64,000 nt of DNA. It comes from Elgaria multicarinata webbii. Lineage: Eukaryota > Chordata > Lepidosauria > Squamata > Anguidae. Made by a program: the position numbers and the translations under genes. A model generated the notes under the pieces. That model had not been told where the DNA came from. It did not search any database and saw nothing but the letters and a program-made list of their open reading frames with translations. This document shows positions 1 to 21,802 of the stretch, in pieces. The stretch is taken from assembly GCF_023053635.1 (NCBI RefSeq), contig NC_086183.1, positions 32,717,501 to 32,781,500 on the forward strand. Reading direction: 5' to 3'. Within the stretch, counting starts at the first letter, position 1; every line of letters starts with the position of its first letter.

Positions 1-284
1 TACTGAACCCGTGTCTTCTGTCCACACGACTCTGCTCCACGTGTTTAGTCTTGGGATGCCTTAGGACGTACTTGAGACATAGCTTGCCTTGCCATCCTTT
101 ACCCTGAAGTAAGTTCCATTGAGTTCAGTGGGACTTCCTCCCGGGGGTAGCCCCAAGTTAGGCCTACTTCGAGTAGTCCCGTTGAAATGAATGGGGGGGG
201 GGATCCCACCTGGCTTCATCGCCTCCCTTCTTCTTGGGCAGACGGCCTTGCATTGAAGGTTCACCAAGAACGAGTATTGTTTGC

Positions 285-1465
285 AAAGCGTTATTATTTA
301 TTCCACTTTTATACCGCCCAAGAGCCGAAGCTTTCTGGACGGTTCACAACAATTCACAAAAATAAAATAAAATAAAATAAAAGCAAACAACAACATTACA
401 CAACATTACGTTATACAACATTACCCCTCCTCCTCCTCCCCTTTCCTTTTGTGTCATGTCTTTTAGATTGTAAGCCTGTGGGCAGGGACTGCCAAATACT
501 TTTGTAAGCGGCCCTGAGAGCCTTTTTTGGCTGAACGGCAGCATAAAAATGCTTAAATAAAATAATTTATTTTATTAATTACATTTCTATACCGCCCAAT
601 AGCCGGAGCTCTCTGGGCGGTTCACAAAAATTAAAAACATTCAAAGTATAAAACAACAGTATAAAACTGTTAATATAAATACAATATATAATATAATAAA
701 AATAATATAAATACAATAATATAAAATACAATATACAAGCTCAACCAGATAAAAACAGCAGCAATGCAAAATTACAAATTTAAAACACCAAGTTAAAATT
801 TATTTATAGACTGTTAAAATGCTGGGAGAATAAAAAGGTCTTCATAAATAACATAAATAATACATAGTCTCCCCCCCAAAAAAAAAATTAACGTAGAAAA
901 ATGTAAACGATTTCAGTAATAGACCTGTTCCAGACAGCTGACACAAGTGCCTCATCAGATGCCATTAAATGATTGGGAGGAGAGGGCAGCCTTCTGTTTA
1001 TTTAATTAATTTATTTATAAATTTATTACATTTTTATACCGCCCAATAGCCGAAGCTCTCTGGGCGGTTCTCAAAAATTAAAACCATAATAAAACAACCA
1101 ACAGGTTAAAAACACAAATACAAAATACAGTATCAAAAGCACAACCAGGATAAAACCACGCAGCAAAGTTGATATAACATTAAAATACAGAGTTAGAACT
1201 GTAAAATTTAAATTTAAGTTAAAATTATGTGTTAAAATACTGAGAGAATAAAAAGGTCTTCAGCTGGCGATGAAAAGAGTACAGTGTAGGCGCCAGGCGG
1301 ACCTCTCTGGGGAGCTCATTCCGCAACCGGGGTGCCACAGCGGTTGCTGAAAAGACTACAGTGTCCATGTCAGGCAGACCCTGGAGAGCTCAGTGGGGCC
1401 ACCACTGAGAAGGCCCCCTCCCATGTTGCCACCTCCTGAATCTCCCTTGGAGGCAGCACTTGGAG
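285..1465 (-). repeat. Cluster of three L2-clade LINE 3' ends (family A)
   Basis: Three 3'-end fragments lie at about 285-430, 565-860 and 1003-1465. Each starts with a TTTATT-type tail, then TATACCGCCCAATAGCCGAA and GCTCTCTGGGCGGTTCAC, the reverse complement of the GGCGGTATAAA tail seen in the plus-orientation copy at 29346-29842. The third reaches the conserved ORF2 end (CAGGCGGACCTCTCTGGGGA). They fill POLR2I intron 1. L2-clade placement rests on the C-terminal peptide of the longer copies, which has the L2-like form RAFS-VAP-LWN-LP-LKTFLF. Confidence 0.7.
452..565 (+). repeat. L2-like LINE 3' tail (family E)
   Basis: The sequence reads GTCATGTCTTTTAGATTGTA, then a GGGCAGGGACTG block and a GAGAGCCTTTTTTGGCTGA block, and ends in an AAATAAAATAA tail. 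A second copy of the same tail lies at 41290-41462. It is wedged between two family A fragments. No coding part is retained. Confidence 0.55.
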
Positions 1466-1647
1466 GAAGGCTTCAGATGTTGATCATAATGTCCAGGTTA
1501 GGTTCAGGTCGGGAGAGGCGTTCCGTCGGATATTGACGGAATAACCCCCACTCCCTGTGTCTGCAGTGAAAAAGCCATGCACATCAAGAGCTGACCCTCA
1601 CGCCCCACACAACGCTGCCCAGAAAGTAATAGAAGAACTTCGGTCAC

Positions 1648-1952
1648 ACTCTTCAAATACTTAAAAGGTCACACAGAGGAGGGCCAGGATCTCTTCTCGA
1701 TCATCCCAGAGTGCAGGACACGGAATAATGGGCTCAAGTTACAGGAAGCCAGATTCCACGTGGACATCAGGTGCGACAATGGAATCAGTTACCTAGGGAG
1801 GCGGTGGGCTCTCCCACACTTGAGGACTTCAAGAGGCAGCTGGACAGCCACCTGTCAGGGATGCTTTAGGGTGGATTCCTGCATTGAGCAGGGGGTTGGA
1901 CTCGATGGCCTTATAGGCCTCTTTCAACTCTACTATTTTATGATTCTATGAC
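1648..1952 (+). repeat. CR1 LINE 3' fragment
   Basis: This is the CR1 ORF2 C-terminal coding end ([22 protein letters not shown]-like) followed by the CR1 3' end with GGACTCGATGGCCTT and a terminal TTTTATGATTCTATGACT. The terminal ATTCTATG repeat is typical of CR1. It is 5'-truncated and sits 170 bp upstream of POLR2I exon 2. Confidence 0.85.
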
Positions 1953-2120
1953 TCCTATGCATATTTAAACAAAAATTCCCTACAATTCCAAACATTCCCC
2001 AGCCAGCCAGCCCCCCACAAAAGGAGGGGGGAGCGTTCCTAAAATTTTGCAAGTGCCTTATTGCTTGAGTGTCCCATTCCACAAATGTTAAAAGCTTATT
2101 TCTTTCTCTCTTTTTATCAG

Positions 2121-7881
<5,761 letters not shown>

Positions 7882-8014
7882 AGTGCTTCAAGCTGTCGAC
7901 TCCCAGCCATCCTTCAGTGCTCACCCGGGTTCTGGGGAACTGCCGGCTCGTTCATCTGCTGCTCTTCTCTGGTTAATCGCCCTCTTTGAATTGGGCTGTG
8001 TTTTTTGATATGTG

Positions 8015-8020
8015 AATAAA
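8015..8020 (+). terminator. POLR2I: POLR2I polyadenylation signal AATAAA
   Basis: A canonical AATAAA lies 134 nt past the POLR2I stop, followed within 25 nt by a T-rich stretch. It would give a short 3' UTR of about 150 nt, as expected for this gene. Confidence 0.8.
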
Positions 8021-8158
8021 AATGGTTTATTTTTTGCAGGAATCTCACCCTGGTGCTTCCTCGGGACCTTCTGCCTGGGGTGGGACACTTCTACAGAATT
8101 GAGATAGCTGGGCTGTAGACTTGCTTCAAACCATGAAGTGTGCCTGCGATTCCGGTGA

Positions 8159-8638
8159 GATAGACGAGAGACAGGCTCTGGTGCTATTGGAAAGTATAAA
8201 ACCTTTAATAGTTCTTTTTGCATCAAAGGTGGAATAAAACAAGATCCTTCTTCAGGAGCTGAGGCCTGACACAGGCTGCTGTGAAACAACCTGTTCTTGT
8301 ATAGTAGAAAACCTTACGCTTTTCTTTCTCCAAGGCGTTCCGTGAACAAATTGTGTTGTGCTGAAAAGTTTCGCGTGATAATGAGCCTAGGCACCTAGAC
8401 TCGTCATCACAAGAAAGAACTTTTCAGCACAACGCAGTTCGTTCACAGAACGCCTTGGAGAAAGAAAAGCTGAAAATTTTCTAATATGCAAGAATAGGTT
8501 GTTTTACAACAGTCTGCGTGTCACGTCAGTTCCTGAAGAAGGATTTTGTTTTAATCCGAAACGTCGAGCCTTTGATACAAAAGAACTATTAAAGATTTTA
8601 TACTTTCCAATAGCACCAGAGCCTGTCTCTCGTCTATC
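8159..8638. mobile_element. 480-bp inverted-repeat element, possibly Penelope-like, with hammerhead-like core
   Basis: Two arms of roughly 220 nt face each other. The left starts GATAGACGAGAGACAGGCTC and the right ends with its complement; the arms meet near 8398. The right arm carries CTGAAGA (8533-8539), a GGATT/AATCC stem and GAAAC (8558-8562), the order of conserved boxes in hammerhead ribozymes that are known from Penelope-like retroelements. The left arm has lost the GAAAC box. No reverse transcriptase or endonuclease coding is seen, so family placement is inference. No clear target duplication was found. Confidence 0.5.
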
Positions 8639-8754
8639 ACCTGTTCAGTGGTGCTTTTTCCCTCTTACCACACACGTGCATGCAATTCCCTTATTATAGC
8701 CTTCTCCTAATTAACTAGGGTGGTGGGTAGCCTGCTTGGGTGTGTCTTTTAAGA

Positions 8755-9074
8755 TAGGGTGATCCTATGAAAAGGAGGACAGCGCTCCTGTATCATTAAC
8801 AGTTGCATAGAAAAGGGAATTTCAACAGGTGTCATTCGTATGCATGTCACACCTGGTGAAATGTCCTCTTCATCACAACAGTTAAAGCTGCAGGAGCTAT
8901 AATAGAGTGACCAGATTTAACAGAGGGCAGGGCACCTGCAGCTTTAACTGTTGTGATGAAGAGGGAATTCCACCAGGTTCCCCATATGTACAAATGACAC
9001 CTGTTGAAAATCCCTTTTCAATACAACTGTTAAAGATACAGGAGCCCAGTCCTCCTTTTCATAGGGTCACCCTA
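8755..9074. mobile_element. Palindromic hAT-like MITE (320 bp), copy 2, intact ends
   Basis: The termini are TAGGGTGATCC and its near-complement GGGTCACCCTA. The flanks are perfect 8-bp direct repeats TTTTAAGA at 8747-8754 and 9075-9082. An 8-bp duplication points to the hAT superfamily. The interior is one long inverted repeat without a reading frame. It shares its whole body with the copy at 5818-6139. Confidence 0.88.
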
Positions 9075-9082
9075 TTTTAAGA

Positions 9083-9924
9083 TAGCTCAAGTTCTGCCAC
9101 TTCCCCCCCTGGTTAGCTGCTAACCCTGGCAACTGGAAAACAAGATGCTCATCTTCAGTGGGAGGGTTGGTTGTGTTGCTGCTTTTCAAGGGGGAAAGGG
9201 ACAAAACATTTTCAAGGCTGCTCACATTTTCATTTGTTTAATTCGGTCAAATCCTTCAGCACCATTGAGCCCTGAGGCGGCTCATGACAAATAGATTAAG
9301 CAATAGCGATGATGAAAAACTAGATACAACAACCCGCCCAAACCCCAGCAGATCAATTATTAACTAAGCAAAGTGCCGCAAATTAAACGCTGCCAAAAGA
9401 TTGGGCAAGTTAAGAAGGATTCACTTGGTACATAGAAGACAGCAGCTTAGGGCTTTAATGTGCCTGGGGAAAGTAGCTTGGACGCCACTCGCTGCACAAA
9501 AGTCCTCATCCCTGGCCATCGCTCACCTCGGCTCCGAAGGGGAGGGCACCCGAGAGCAGGCGGTGGGTCCCAGGCCTTGGATGATGAAGGCAGCCCAAAG
9601 ATGTCTGGGTATGAAATGTCTGCATTCTGAGGTTCTGCTTCAGTTTTTGAAAATATGTTTCTAGCCCTTAAGGCTGCCATAGTGATTTCAAACAGCAGGT
9701 AAGGGACCTGATGAAATCTTGGCGAAAGGTGAAGCAGGGCTTCCTCCCCTCTGGACGTGCTGCAGATTCAACACTCGGCGTCACTAGTTGCTGTGTCTAT
9801 GGCTGGCAGAATGACCTATGCCAAATAAGACCATAAAGGCACGATTTGGCCAGTTTTCAGTCTTTCAAGTGGAGGGTTTTCTCCGCCTTGCTCCTTCCCC
9901 CCTTCCCCCCCCCCCCCCCAGGAC
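9083..9924. other. OVOL3 3' flank and 3' UTR region
   Basis: No coding exon or clear repeat is seen. A minus-strand ATTAAA (9454-9459) lies 466 nt past the OVOL3 stop and is the best candidate polyadenylation signal; no minus-strand AATAAA is nearer. A C-run at 9906-9919 lies just after the stop codon. Confidence 0.4.
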
Positions 9925-14553
<4,629 letters not shown>

Positions 14554-15587
14554 GGCTGATGCAAAGGTACACTTGGTCCCCTGGACCTATTTCCACTTTG
14601 GAAACGCCAGTCTGAACAATACCAAAAACCTCAAGGCCAAGGAGCAGGAAACATTTCTTATTACGCAGATTTGGAATCTAGGAATCCCAGTTCCTTATCC
14701 TTGCTGTTGCTGCAATGTACAGACTTAGCAGAATCTAGGAAGTCCGCCACCACCCTAGACCAACCACCCCATTAGATTCTACACCGTGGTTGTCACTGTG
14801 GACTCAGGGCCATGTGCTGTAAGATTAAGCCAAATCCAACTCTTAACCTTCCCGATAGAAGACAAAAGGATGATTTAAGCCGTTTTGAAGAGCAACTTGG
14901 AGTTCGGGACCCTAAGATATGTTAAAGGACCAACCCCTTATCCCATGCCAGTTTTCCAGTACAGAATCTACAACCCCAGTGCCTCCCTCTAACACCCACC
15001 CACCTTCCAGTGAAAGCAGGAAGAACACTTTAAAAGCCCCGACTCAACTCCTGGTCTACCCCCAAGCAAAATCCAAAATCTCAGCAGACGTCCTAATGAG
15101 CAGGAATGATCTGGGGGGGAGCATGGCACGGTGAGGGCTATTTAAAACAGCAATGTCCTAGCAATTTGAATTGGCCATGTGTGTGTGTGTTTTGAATGAG
15201 AGACCTCCAACTCCTTTGCATACTCTCTGCTCCTAACTGCAAAGCCAACAATGCTCCCCGTCCGCTCTATGCAAATCCTACGCTTGACTACAGAGCAAAG
15301 AGCCGAGGACGGTTAGACAGCCGGTCTCTCTGGCTGGACAGCTGCAGGTCCTGGAAAATCCACCTGATCTTCGACAGGGTGAGATATAAGAACCAGACCA
15401 AAATCAGTATGTTAAAGCCAGAGCAAGGCAACCCCTCCTCCTCTTCCTCCACAATCATCAGGTAGCCTAGATGTGGAATAAGGCAGGTTGTGAGCTGACA
15501 CACTATTCCGCTGTGAGATCTCCAGTAGCTGCTCCCAATTGTTTCTCAGTTTAATTCAATGCGCTGCTGTCGGCCTTTAAAGTCATA

Positions 15588-16303
15588 TAATCATAGAATA
15601 GCAGAGTTGGAAGGGCCATCGAGTCCAACCCCCTGCTCAATGCAGGAATCCACCCTAAAGCATCCCTGACAGATGGTTGTCCAACTGCCTCTTGAAGGCC
15701 TGTGGGAGAGCCCACCACCTCCCTAGGTAACTGGTTCCATTGTCGTACTGCTCTAACAGTCATGAAGTTTTTTTCTGATGTCCAGCCGGAATCTGGCTTC
15801 CTAACTTGAGCCTGTTATTCCATGTCCTGCACTCTGGGAGGATCGAGAAGAGATCCTGGCCCTCCTCTGTGTGACAACTTTTTAAGTATTTGAAGAGTGC
15901 TCTCATGTCTCCCCTCCATCTTCTCTTCTCCAGGCTAAACAGGCCCAGTTCTTTCAGTCTCTCTCCATAGGGCTTTGTTTCCAGACCCCTGATTATCCTG
16001 GTTGCCCTCCTCTGAACACACTCCAGCTTGTCTGCATCCTTCTTGAACTGTGGAGCCCAGAACTGGACGCAATACTCTAGATGAGGCCTAACCAGGGCCG
16101 AATAGAGAGGAACCAGTACCTCACGTGATTTGGAAGCTATACTGCTATTAATGCAGCCCAAAATAGCATTTGCCTTTCTTGCAGCCATATTGCACTGTTG
16201 GCTCATATTCAGCTTGCGATCTACAACCATTCCAAGATCCTTCTCGTTTGTAGTATTGCTGAGCCAAGTATCCCCCATCTTGCAACTGTGCCTTTGGTTT
16301 CTT

Positions 16304-16395
<92 letters not shown>

Positions 16396-17545
16396 TTTAT
16401 TTATATAGCACCATCAATGTACATGGTGCTGTACAGAGTAAAACAGTAAATAGCAAGACTCTGCCGCATAGGCTTACAATCTAATAAAATCATAGTAAAA
16501 CAATAAGGAGGGGAAGAGAATGCCAACAGGCACAGGGTAGGGTAAGCAGGCACAGGGTAGGGTAAAACTAACAGTATAAAGTCTGCACAACATCAAGTTT
16601 TAAAAGCTTTAGGAAAAAGAAAAGTTTTTAGTTGAGCTTTAAAAGCTGCGATTGAACTTGTAGTTCTCAAATGTTCTGGAAGAGCGTTCCAGGCGTAAGG
16701 GGCAGAATTTCCTAAATGTAGAACTTGGCATTTATCCCTCTTAAATTTCATTCTGTTGTTTTCAGCCCAGCACTCCAGCCTATCAAGATCACTTTGAAGT
16801 TTGTTTCTGTCCTCCAGGGTATTAGCTATCCCACCCAATTTTGTGTCATTTGCAAATTCGATAAGCATTCCCTGCACCTCCTCATCCAAATGATTAATAA
16901 AGATGTTGAAGAGCACTGGGCCCAGGACTGAGCCCTACGGTACCCCACTCGTTGCCTCTCCTCAGTTTGAGAAGGTTCCATTGATAAGTACTCTTTGAGT
17001 CCGATTCTGTAGCCAACTTTGAATCCACCTAAAAGTTGTTCCATCTAGCCCACTTTTAGCTAGTTTGTTAATCAGAATGTCATGTGGTTCTTTGTCAAAA
17101 GCTTTGCTGAAGTCAAGATATATGACGTCCACAGCATTCCCACAGTCCACAAGGGAGGTTACCCTATCAAAAAATGAGATCAGATTAGTCTGACGGGACT
17201 TGTTCTTGACAAATCCATGTTGGCTTCTAGTGATCATCGCATTGATTTCAAGGTGTTTATGGACTGACTTCTTTATAATCTGCTCCAGAATTTTCCCTGG
17301 GATGGATGTCAGACTGACTGGTCTGTAGTTCCCAGGTTCCTCCTTTTTGCCATTTTTGAAGATAGGGACAACATTAGCCCCCCTCCAGTCATCTGGCACC
17401 TCACCCATCTTCCATGATTTTGCAAAGATAATAGACAAAGGTTTTGAGAGTTCTTCCGCTAGCTCCTTCATTACTCTAGGATGCAGTTCATCGGGCCCTG
17501 GAGATTTGAACTCATTCAAGGAAATTAGGGTTCTGGACCTGCTTC
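15588..17545 (-). repeat. CR1 LINE, ORF2 reverse-transcriptase part, interrupted
   Basis: This is the longest CR1 copy. From right to left the minus strand codes GPDELHPRVMKELAEELSKP, YLDFSKAFDKEPHD, LNMSQQCNMAARKANAILGC and [20 protein letters not shown], then the CR1 3' end with ATTCTATGATT. These are the RT palm and C-terminal parts of CR1 ORF2. It is truncated at the 5' end and split at 16298-16707 by a family D LINE. It lies between OVOL3 and WDR62. Confidence 0.9.
16298..16707 (-). repeat. Family D LINE 3' end nested in CR1
   Basis: A (TTC)n then (TTA)n then (TTTA)n tail precedes the family D body. Its minus-strand coding end ([17 protein letters not shown]) is fused in frame to CR1 codons at the right junction, giving a chimeric 107-codon open frame that is not a gene. 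The CR1 resumes at about 16708. Confidence 0.8.
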
Positions 17546-19413
17546 CCAGCTGTAAGAACATGCAAGATTCCAAGTAAAACAGCACTCCTTGATAGGCACA
17601 GGGGTGAACTGAGTAGCCTTTGGCAGCTCAAGTAGAATGTGGGGTTTAGTTTACAGTTTTAGGTGTTTTGCAATGCCTCACTGAAGGCATGTCCTAAGGG
17701 GCTTCATTTTAGCTGGAAGTCATTGCATACATTTTAGTCTGGAAAAATCTCTTATTGGATATCCGTGTGCTTTTAAATTACATCCCTGGGATGTGGATAT
17801 TAACAGGTGGACACCGAGAGGCCTTTCGGTTGCAAAGACATGATCTTACTGCTCTTGCTGCCTTTGAAGGTACGTCTAGTTGTCAATTTCACATGGATGC
17901 TTATTTCGAGGTTTGGTCTACTGACATTAATGTGTATACTAAAAAAGGACCAGTTGAAGTCTTTTTACCCCTCCTCTGCTTTTTCTTTCCTATATCAAGG
18001 GTGACGTAAATGGTTACTGTGTATAGATAAGTTTCACGACATGGTCTTTCTTTCTTCCCCTCCCCCTTTGTTGCTGCTGCTGTTATAATTGTTGTATTTG
18101 CAAATAAAAGGCTTTTCAAAAAGACAGTTGTAGGTGTTTTCGTGTATTTTTAAATAGCTTTGCTACTCTCACCATAGGAAAGGTAGGACGTAAAATCATG
18201 AATATCGTCCCCTTGTGGCTGCTGTAGCCGTTGCAATTCTTCCACCTCCGGTCCCAAGTGCTGAAATCCGGTTCTGTGCCCTTTTCTACAATGGAGAAAA
18301 GGCCTTTGTCGTTCTTTCCCACCACCCAAAAGCCACAAGCTTCCAAACAGCAGTAAAGCCGTCTTAAAGTCAGAGCTGTGTCCTGCGGGGCTACGTTTGG
18401 GAGACGAAACCCAAAGGGAGTCTCTGCTATCCAACCCACTCTTGCCAGGCAGGCCAGCTGTGGGAGCAGGCAGATGCAAAAAGGTCTCTCTTCTAGAGAA
18501 GCTGTAAAGGTGAGAGAATTTCACCAAGCATACCTCCCCTACCCACCCATTTGACCAGCTCAGCCTTCTCCAAGCTGGAGCCCTCCACATGTGTTGAACT
18601 ACAACACCCTCATCAACCCTGGTTCCGGGAGTTGTAGTCGTGAGAACATCCGAGGGGCCCTGCTGGATCAGATCAAGGGTCCATCTAGTTAGTCCATCAT
18701 TCTGCTCACACAGTGGCCGACCGGCTGCCCACGGGAAAGCCGCAAGCAGGGCATGAGTGCAAAAGGATGCTCCTCCAACATCTGTTCTCCAGCAACATCT
18801 GGAAGGGACCCAGCTGGGGGAAAGCTGGACTAGCTACACCTAGTCGCATAACCAGGAACGCAGCACTCTCCAGCCTGGTGCCTGCGTTGGACTGCAATTC
18901 CCACTTCCCTAGCCAGCAGGGAAGGCTCTATGAAAGGGGACAAGAGGCCTGCTTCACAGCCTCCGACACAGCTGTTCAGCAAAGCTATCACAGAGTAACA
19001 TGACTATGAACCCCGTTTGCAAGCGCATCGAGCCAGGGCTCAGGCAGATGGGACTTCTGCTGCTTCCTCAGAGCTCGGCCCAGGCGCCCGTCTTGGCCGT
19101 GGCGCTGAAAAGCAAACACCCCTCTCCTTTCAAACGAGAACTGCATTTCCATGTCTTCCTCGGGGCTCAGATTTGAATAGACCGGTTTCCATGGACAGCT
19201 TTTTGAGCAGTTTGATTTTATGCAGGTGCTTCACTCTCTCCCTCTCCCTTTTTGGTTAACAAAGCATGCCAGGGAGCTGACCCGAGGTTGATCTTACCGT
19301 TTCGCAAGTGGAGCTTTTGACAACTGTTGGGGCCCAGGACACACTGCATATATAGTTGTCAAAACTGTTATAAAGCGCTTTAAAGCAGTAGTGTAGATCC
19401 GGCCATAGACACA
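17546..19413. other. Intergenic, no gene recognised
   Basis: No exon with homology that I recognise. A plus-strand AATAAA near 18101-18107 is followed by AAAGGCTTTTCAAAAAG, but no upstream exon supports it. Short degenerate CR1-type and fold-back MITE pieces lie near 18559-18720. The rest looks unique or too decayed to name. Confidence 0.4.
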
Positions 19414-20606
19414 CTTTCTCCCCCATATAAACATCTCTAAAAACGGGGTGCGTCTTTATACCATTCTTCAATAGAATATTCCCCTTGAATCTTCCAGTTC
19501 CTAGCTACCATCAATCGCGCTGCAACCAGCAAACTTGATATCAGCTCTATAGTTTCTTTTCCACACTTTATATCTTCAAATAGTGACAGCAATGCAATCT
19601 TTGGTGTTTGTTCTATTTTCATTCCCACTATTTCTTCAATTTCTGAAAACACCATCTTCCATAATCTTTGTACATATTTGCATTGCCACCACATATGTAA
19701 ATACGTTCCTTTTTCCCCACAACCTCTCCAACAATTTGCGGAATGCTGATCATTTATCTTATTCAATCTAATCGGGGTTAGGTACCACCTCCATAAAATT
19801 TTAAAATAGTTCTCCTTTATTCTCACTGATAAACTTCTCAACACTCTTTGTTTCCATAGTCCCTCCCAGCTCTGTCGCCCTATTTGTACCTTCAAATCTG
19901 ATTCCCATACCATTTTCTCTGGGTTCTCTCTAAACTCCTTCTCTAACAGTAATTTATATATTTCACTCATTAACCCTTTTAAAACTATACTACCTCCTTT
20001 CCCTTTTTCCTTATTTACTATTAACTCTTCAAACTTCGTCATCTTTCTACAAACTTTATTATCTTTAATCCACTTTTTATTCCATTGTTCTAATTGCCCA
20101 TATTCTAACCAAGATAATTTTTTCTCCTTTAACAATTTTTCCATATCTTCAGTATGGGATATAGCCATTAATGATAAATTGACATGTAATATTAAGTGGA
20201 GAAAAGGCGTAACTAAAATAAATGAGTTTGAGGGAATCTGGAAACAGTTCCTAATATTTGTGTTTACTAAGGGAAGTGGGAAACCACCAGCAGAAGAAAC
20301 GATTAGATTTTGGACTCAGGAATGATCCCGAGGTGGGGGGTGCACTTTTATGTTAAGAATGATGTTGTTGTAGTATGATAAGGTATAGGTAATAGTTATT
20401 CAACATATATGTACTCAACATTTATTCAATATGTATGTAGCAGTTGTTTGATGTTTTTCTTTTTGTTATTATTATTATTATTGTAATGTTTTATGTATGT
20501 TTATATAGTGTAGAAAACAAATAAAAATTATAAAAAATAAAAAAAAAAATAAAAAACGGGGTGCGTCTTACAATCGATGGCGTCTTAGAATCGAAGAAAT
20601 ATGGTA
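19414..20606. mobile_element. Mariner-like MITE remnant, target of an L1 insertion
   Basis: The flanks of the L1 (CCCATATAAACATCTCTAAA on the left; ACAATCGATGGCGTCTTAGA and TCGAAGAAATATGGTA on the right) match the internal and right-end sequence of the MITE at 43000-43171. The left terminus is missing. The element therefore predates the L1. Confidence 0.65.
19457..20551. mobile_element. L1 LINE 3' end with 5' inversion
   Basis: The left ~710 bp is in minus orientation and codes 243 residues of L1 ORF2 C-terminus, including CWRGCGEKGTYLHMWWQC (C-x3-C-x7-H-x4-C). The right ~380 bp is in plus orientation, continues the ORF2 end (TKGSGKPPAEETIRFWTQE) and closes with AATAAA and a poly(A) run. Identical 18-bp repeats AAAAACGGGGTGCGTCTT at 19439-19456 and 20552-20569 flank the whole. 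Inverted 5' part, poly(A) and long target duplication together indicate L1 integration by twin priming. Confidence 0.88.
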
Positions 20607-21065
20607 AGTATGTCAGGAAGAGCAGCCAGTCCAGCCTTTGGCTCCCTGGAGACACCAACCGCACCTGATCTTTGAGAAAACACTGAGTCAATGTTTTCAT
20701 CCGGCTCTCCACAACCCCAGTCAAGGTAGCAATCCCAGTCCTTTATGCAACAGTGTAAGAGCACACCATACCGCTATAGCTAGGCTGTGCCATTTCAGAC
20801 CCCAGGTCAAGTTGGACTAGTTTGAATCTCTCTCCCTGCTGTCCAACTCAGTTTGTCTAGGGATCCTTTTCATACAGGGGACCAAACAACCCACGGTTAA
20901 GCTTCATCTTCAGAACCCAAAGGGCTAGAATGAATTCCAGCTTAGTGTGGTGGTTGTAGAAACATGGAATACAGCTCTGCTTCAGACTGAGCTGAAATAT
21001 CTTTAAACTACAATGAAGTCTGTAGCACTTTAAAGGCAAAAGACAGTATAGCATAGGCTTTATAT

Positions 21066-21191
21066 CAGCTTTCCTCAACCTGGGGCGCTCCAGATGTGTT
21101 GGACTGCACCTCCCAGAATGCCCCAGCCAGCTGGGGCATTCTGGGAGGTGCAGTCCAACACATCTGGAGCGCCCCAGGTTGAGGAAGGCTG
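21066..21191. mobile_element. Fold-back hAT MITE, copy 1
   Basis: Two ~55-nt inverted arms (CAGC-TTCCTCAACCTGGGG to CTTCTGGGAGGTGCAG-like core) form a near-perfect hairpin ending GGTTGAGGAAGGCTG. Perfect 8-bp duplications CTTTATAT lie at 21058-21065 and 21192-21199. It lies just past the WDR62 polyadenylation site. Confidence 0.9.
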
Positions 21192-21370
21192 CTTTATATC
21201 ATAATAATCCCATTAATTTTAAAAACGGTACAAGACTCCGTTGCATTCGCTGACACCAACTAACACGGCTACCTGTCTGGAAGGTCTTCAAACATCACTC
21301 CATCCTCCATATCTGTATTTCAGTAAAATAGACAGTTGCGCAGACCCCTTTTAAAGTGCAATAACCAAAT

Positions 21371-21376
21371 TTTATT
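21371..21376 (-). terminator. WDR62: WDR62 polyadenylation signal AATAAA
   Basis: Minus-strand AATAAA lies 427 nt past the WDR62 stop and is followed by a TTGGTTATTGCAC context. It would give a 3' UTR of about 450 nt. Confidence 0.65.
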
Positions 21377-21802
21377 ATTTTCGGAACGTAGAAAAAACAG
21401 GGAACATTTAAAAACTCCTGCCGGAAAGCCATGTGCTTCCACAAACATAAAAAAAAAAAGCACCACAGGGAAAACTCTGAACACCTGCATGGACTTCAAA
21501 GGCTCTTCTCGCTTAACTCATTCTTATAAAGAATGCTTTTGATAAGAGGCTGCTGACAAAAGCTGACAAAACCAAACAAACACAACCCAAACTTGTCAGT
21601 ATTTGTGTGTAAAAGTTTGAACTTTCCCCCTGGAAGCAAAGGAATGCCGGAGGTGAAATACTAATCCATTATTTCTAAGAACAGCCAACTCCTCAGGAGT
21701 TACATAGAAATACATGTCCGTATTTTCTCATGTCTAACCAGTGCATTAGAATTTGGGGCGTGGGGAGGATGGGGAAGCAAAACGGATGCTGCTCGTGGAG
21801 GT

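Noticed and set aside
1-2120. Search for POLR2I exon 1
   Set aside because: No frame coding MEPDGTYEPGF or GIRFCQE is present; the region is LINE fragments, so exon 1 is taken to lie outside the window.
15760-17585. Long minus-strand frames of 172 and 207 codons
   Set aside because: They are CR1 reverse-transcriptase remnants, not host genes.
18090-18440. Possible small gene with AATAAA and a 107-codon minus frame
   Set aside because: There is no homology, splice support or matching signal orientation; the AATAAA is on the other strand from the frame.
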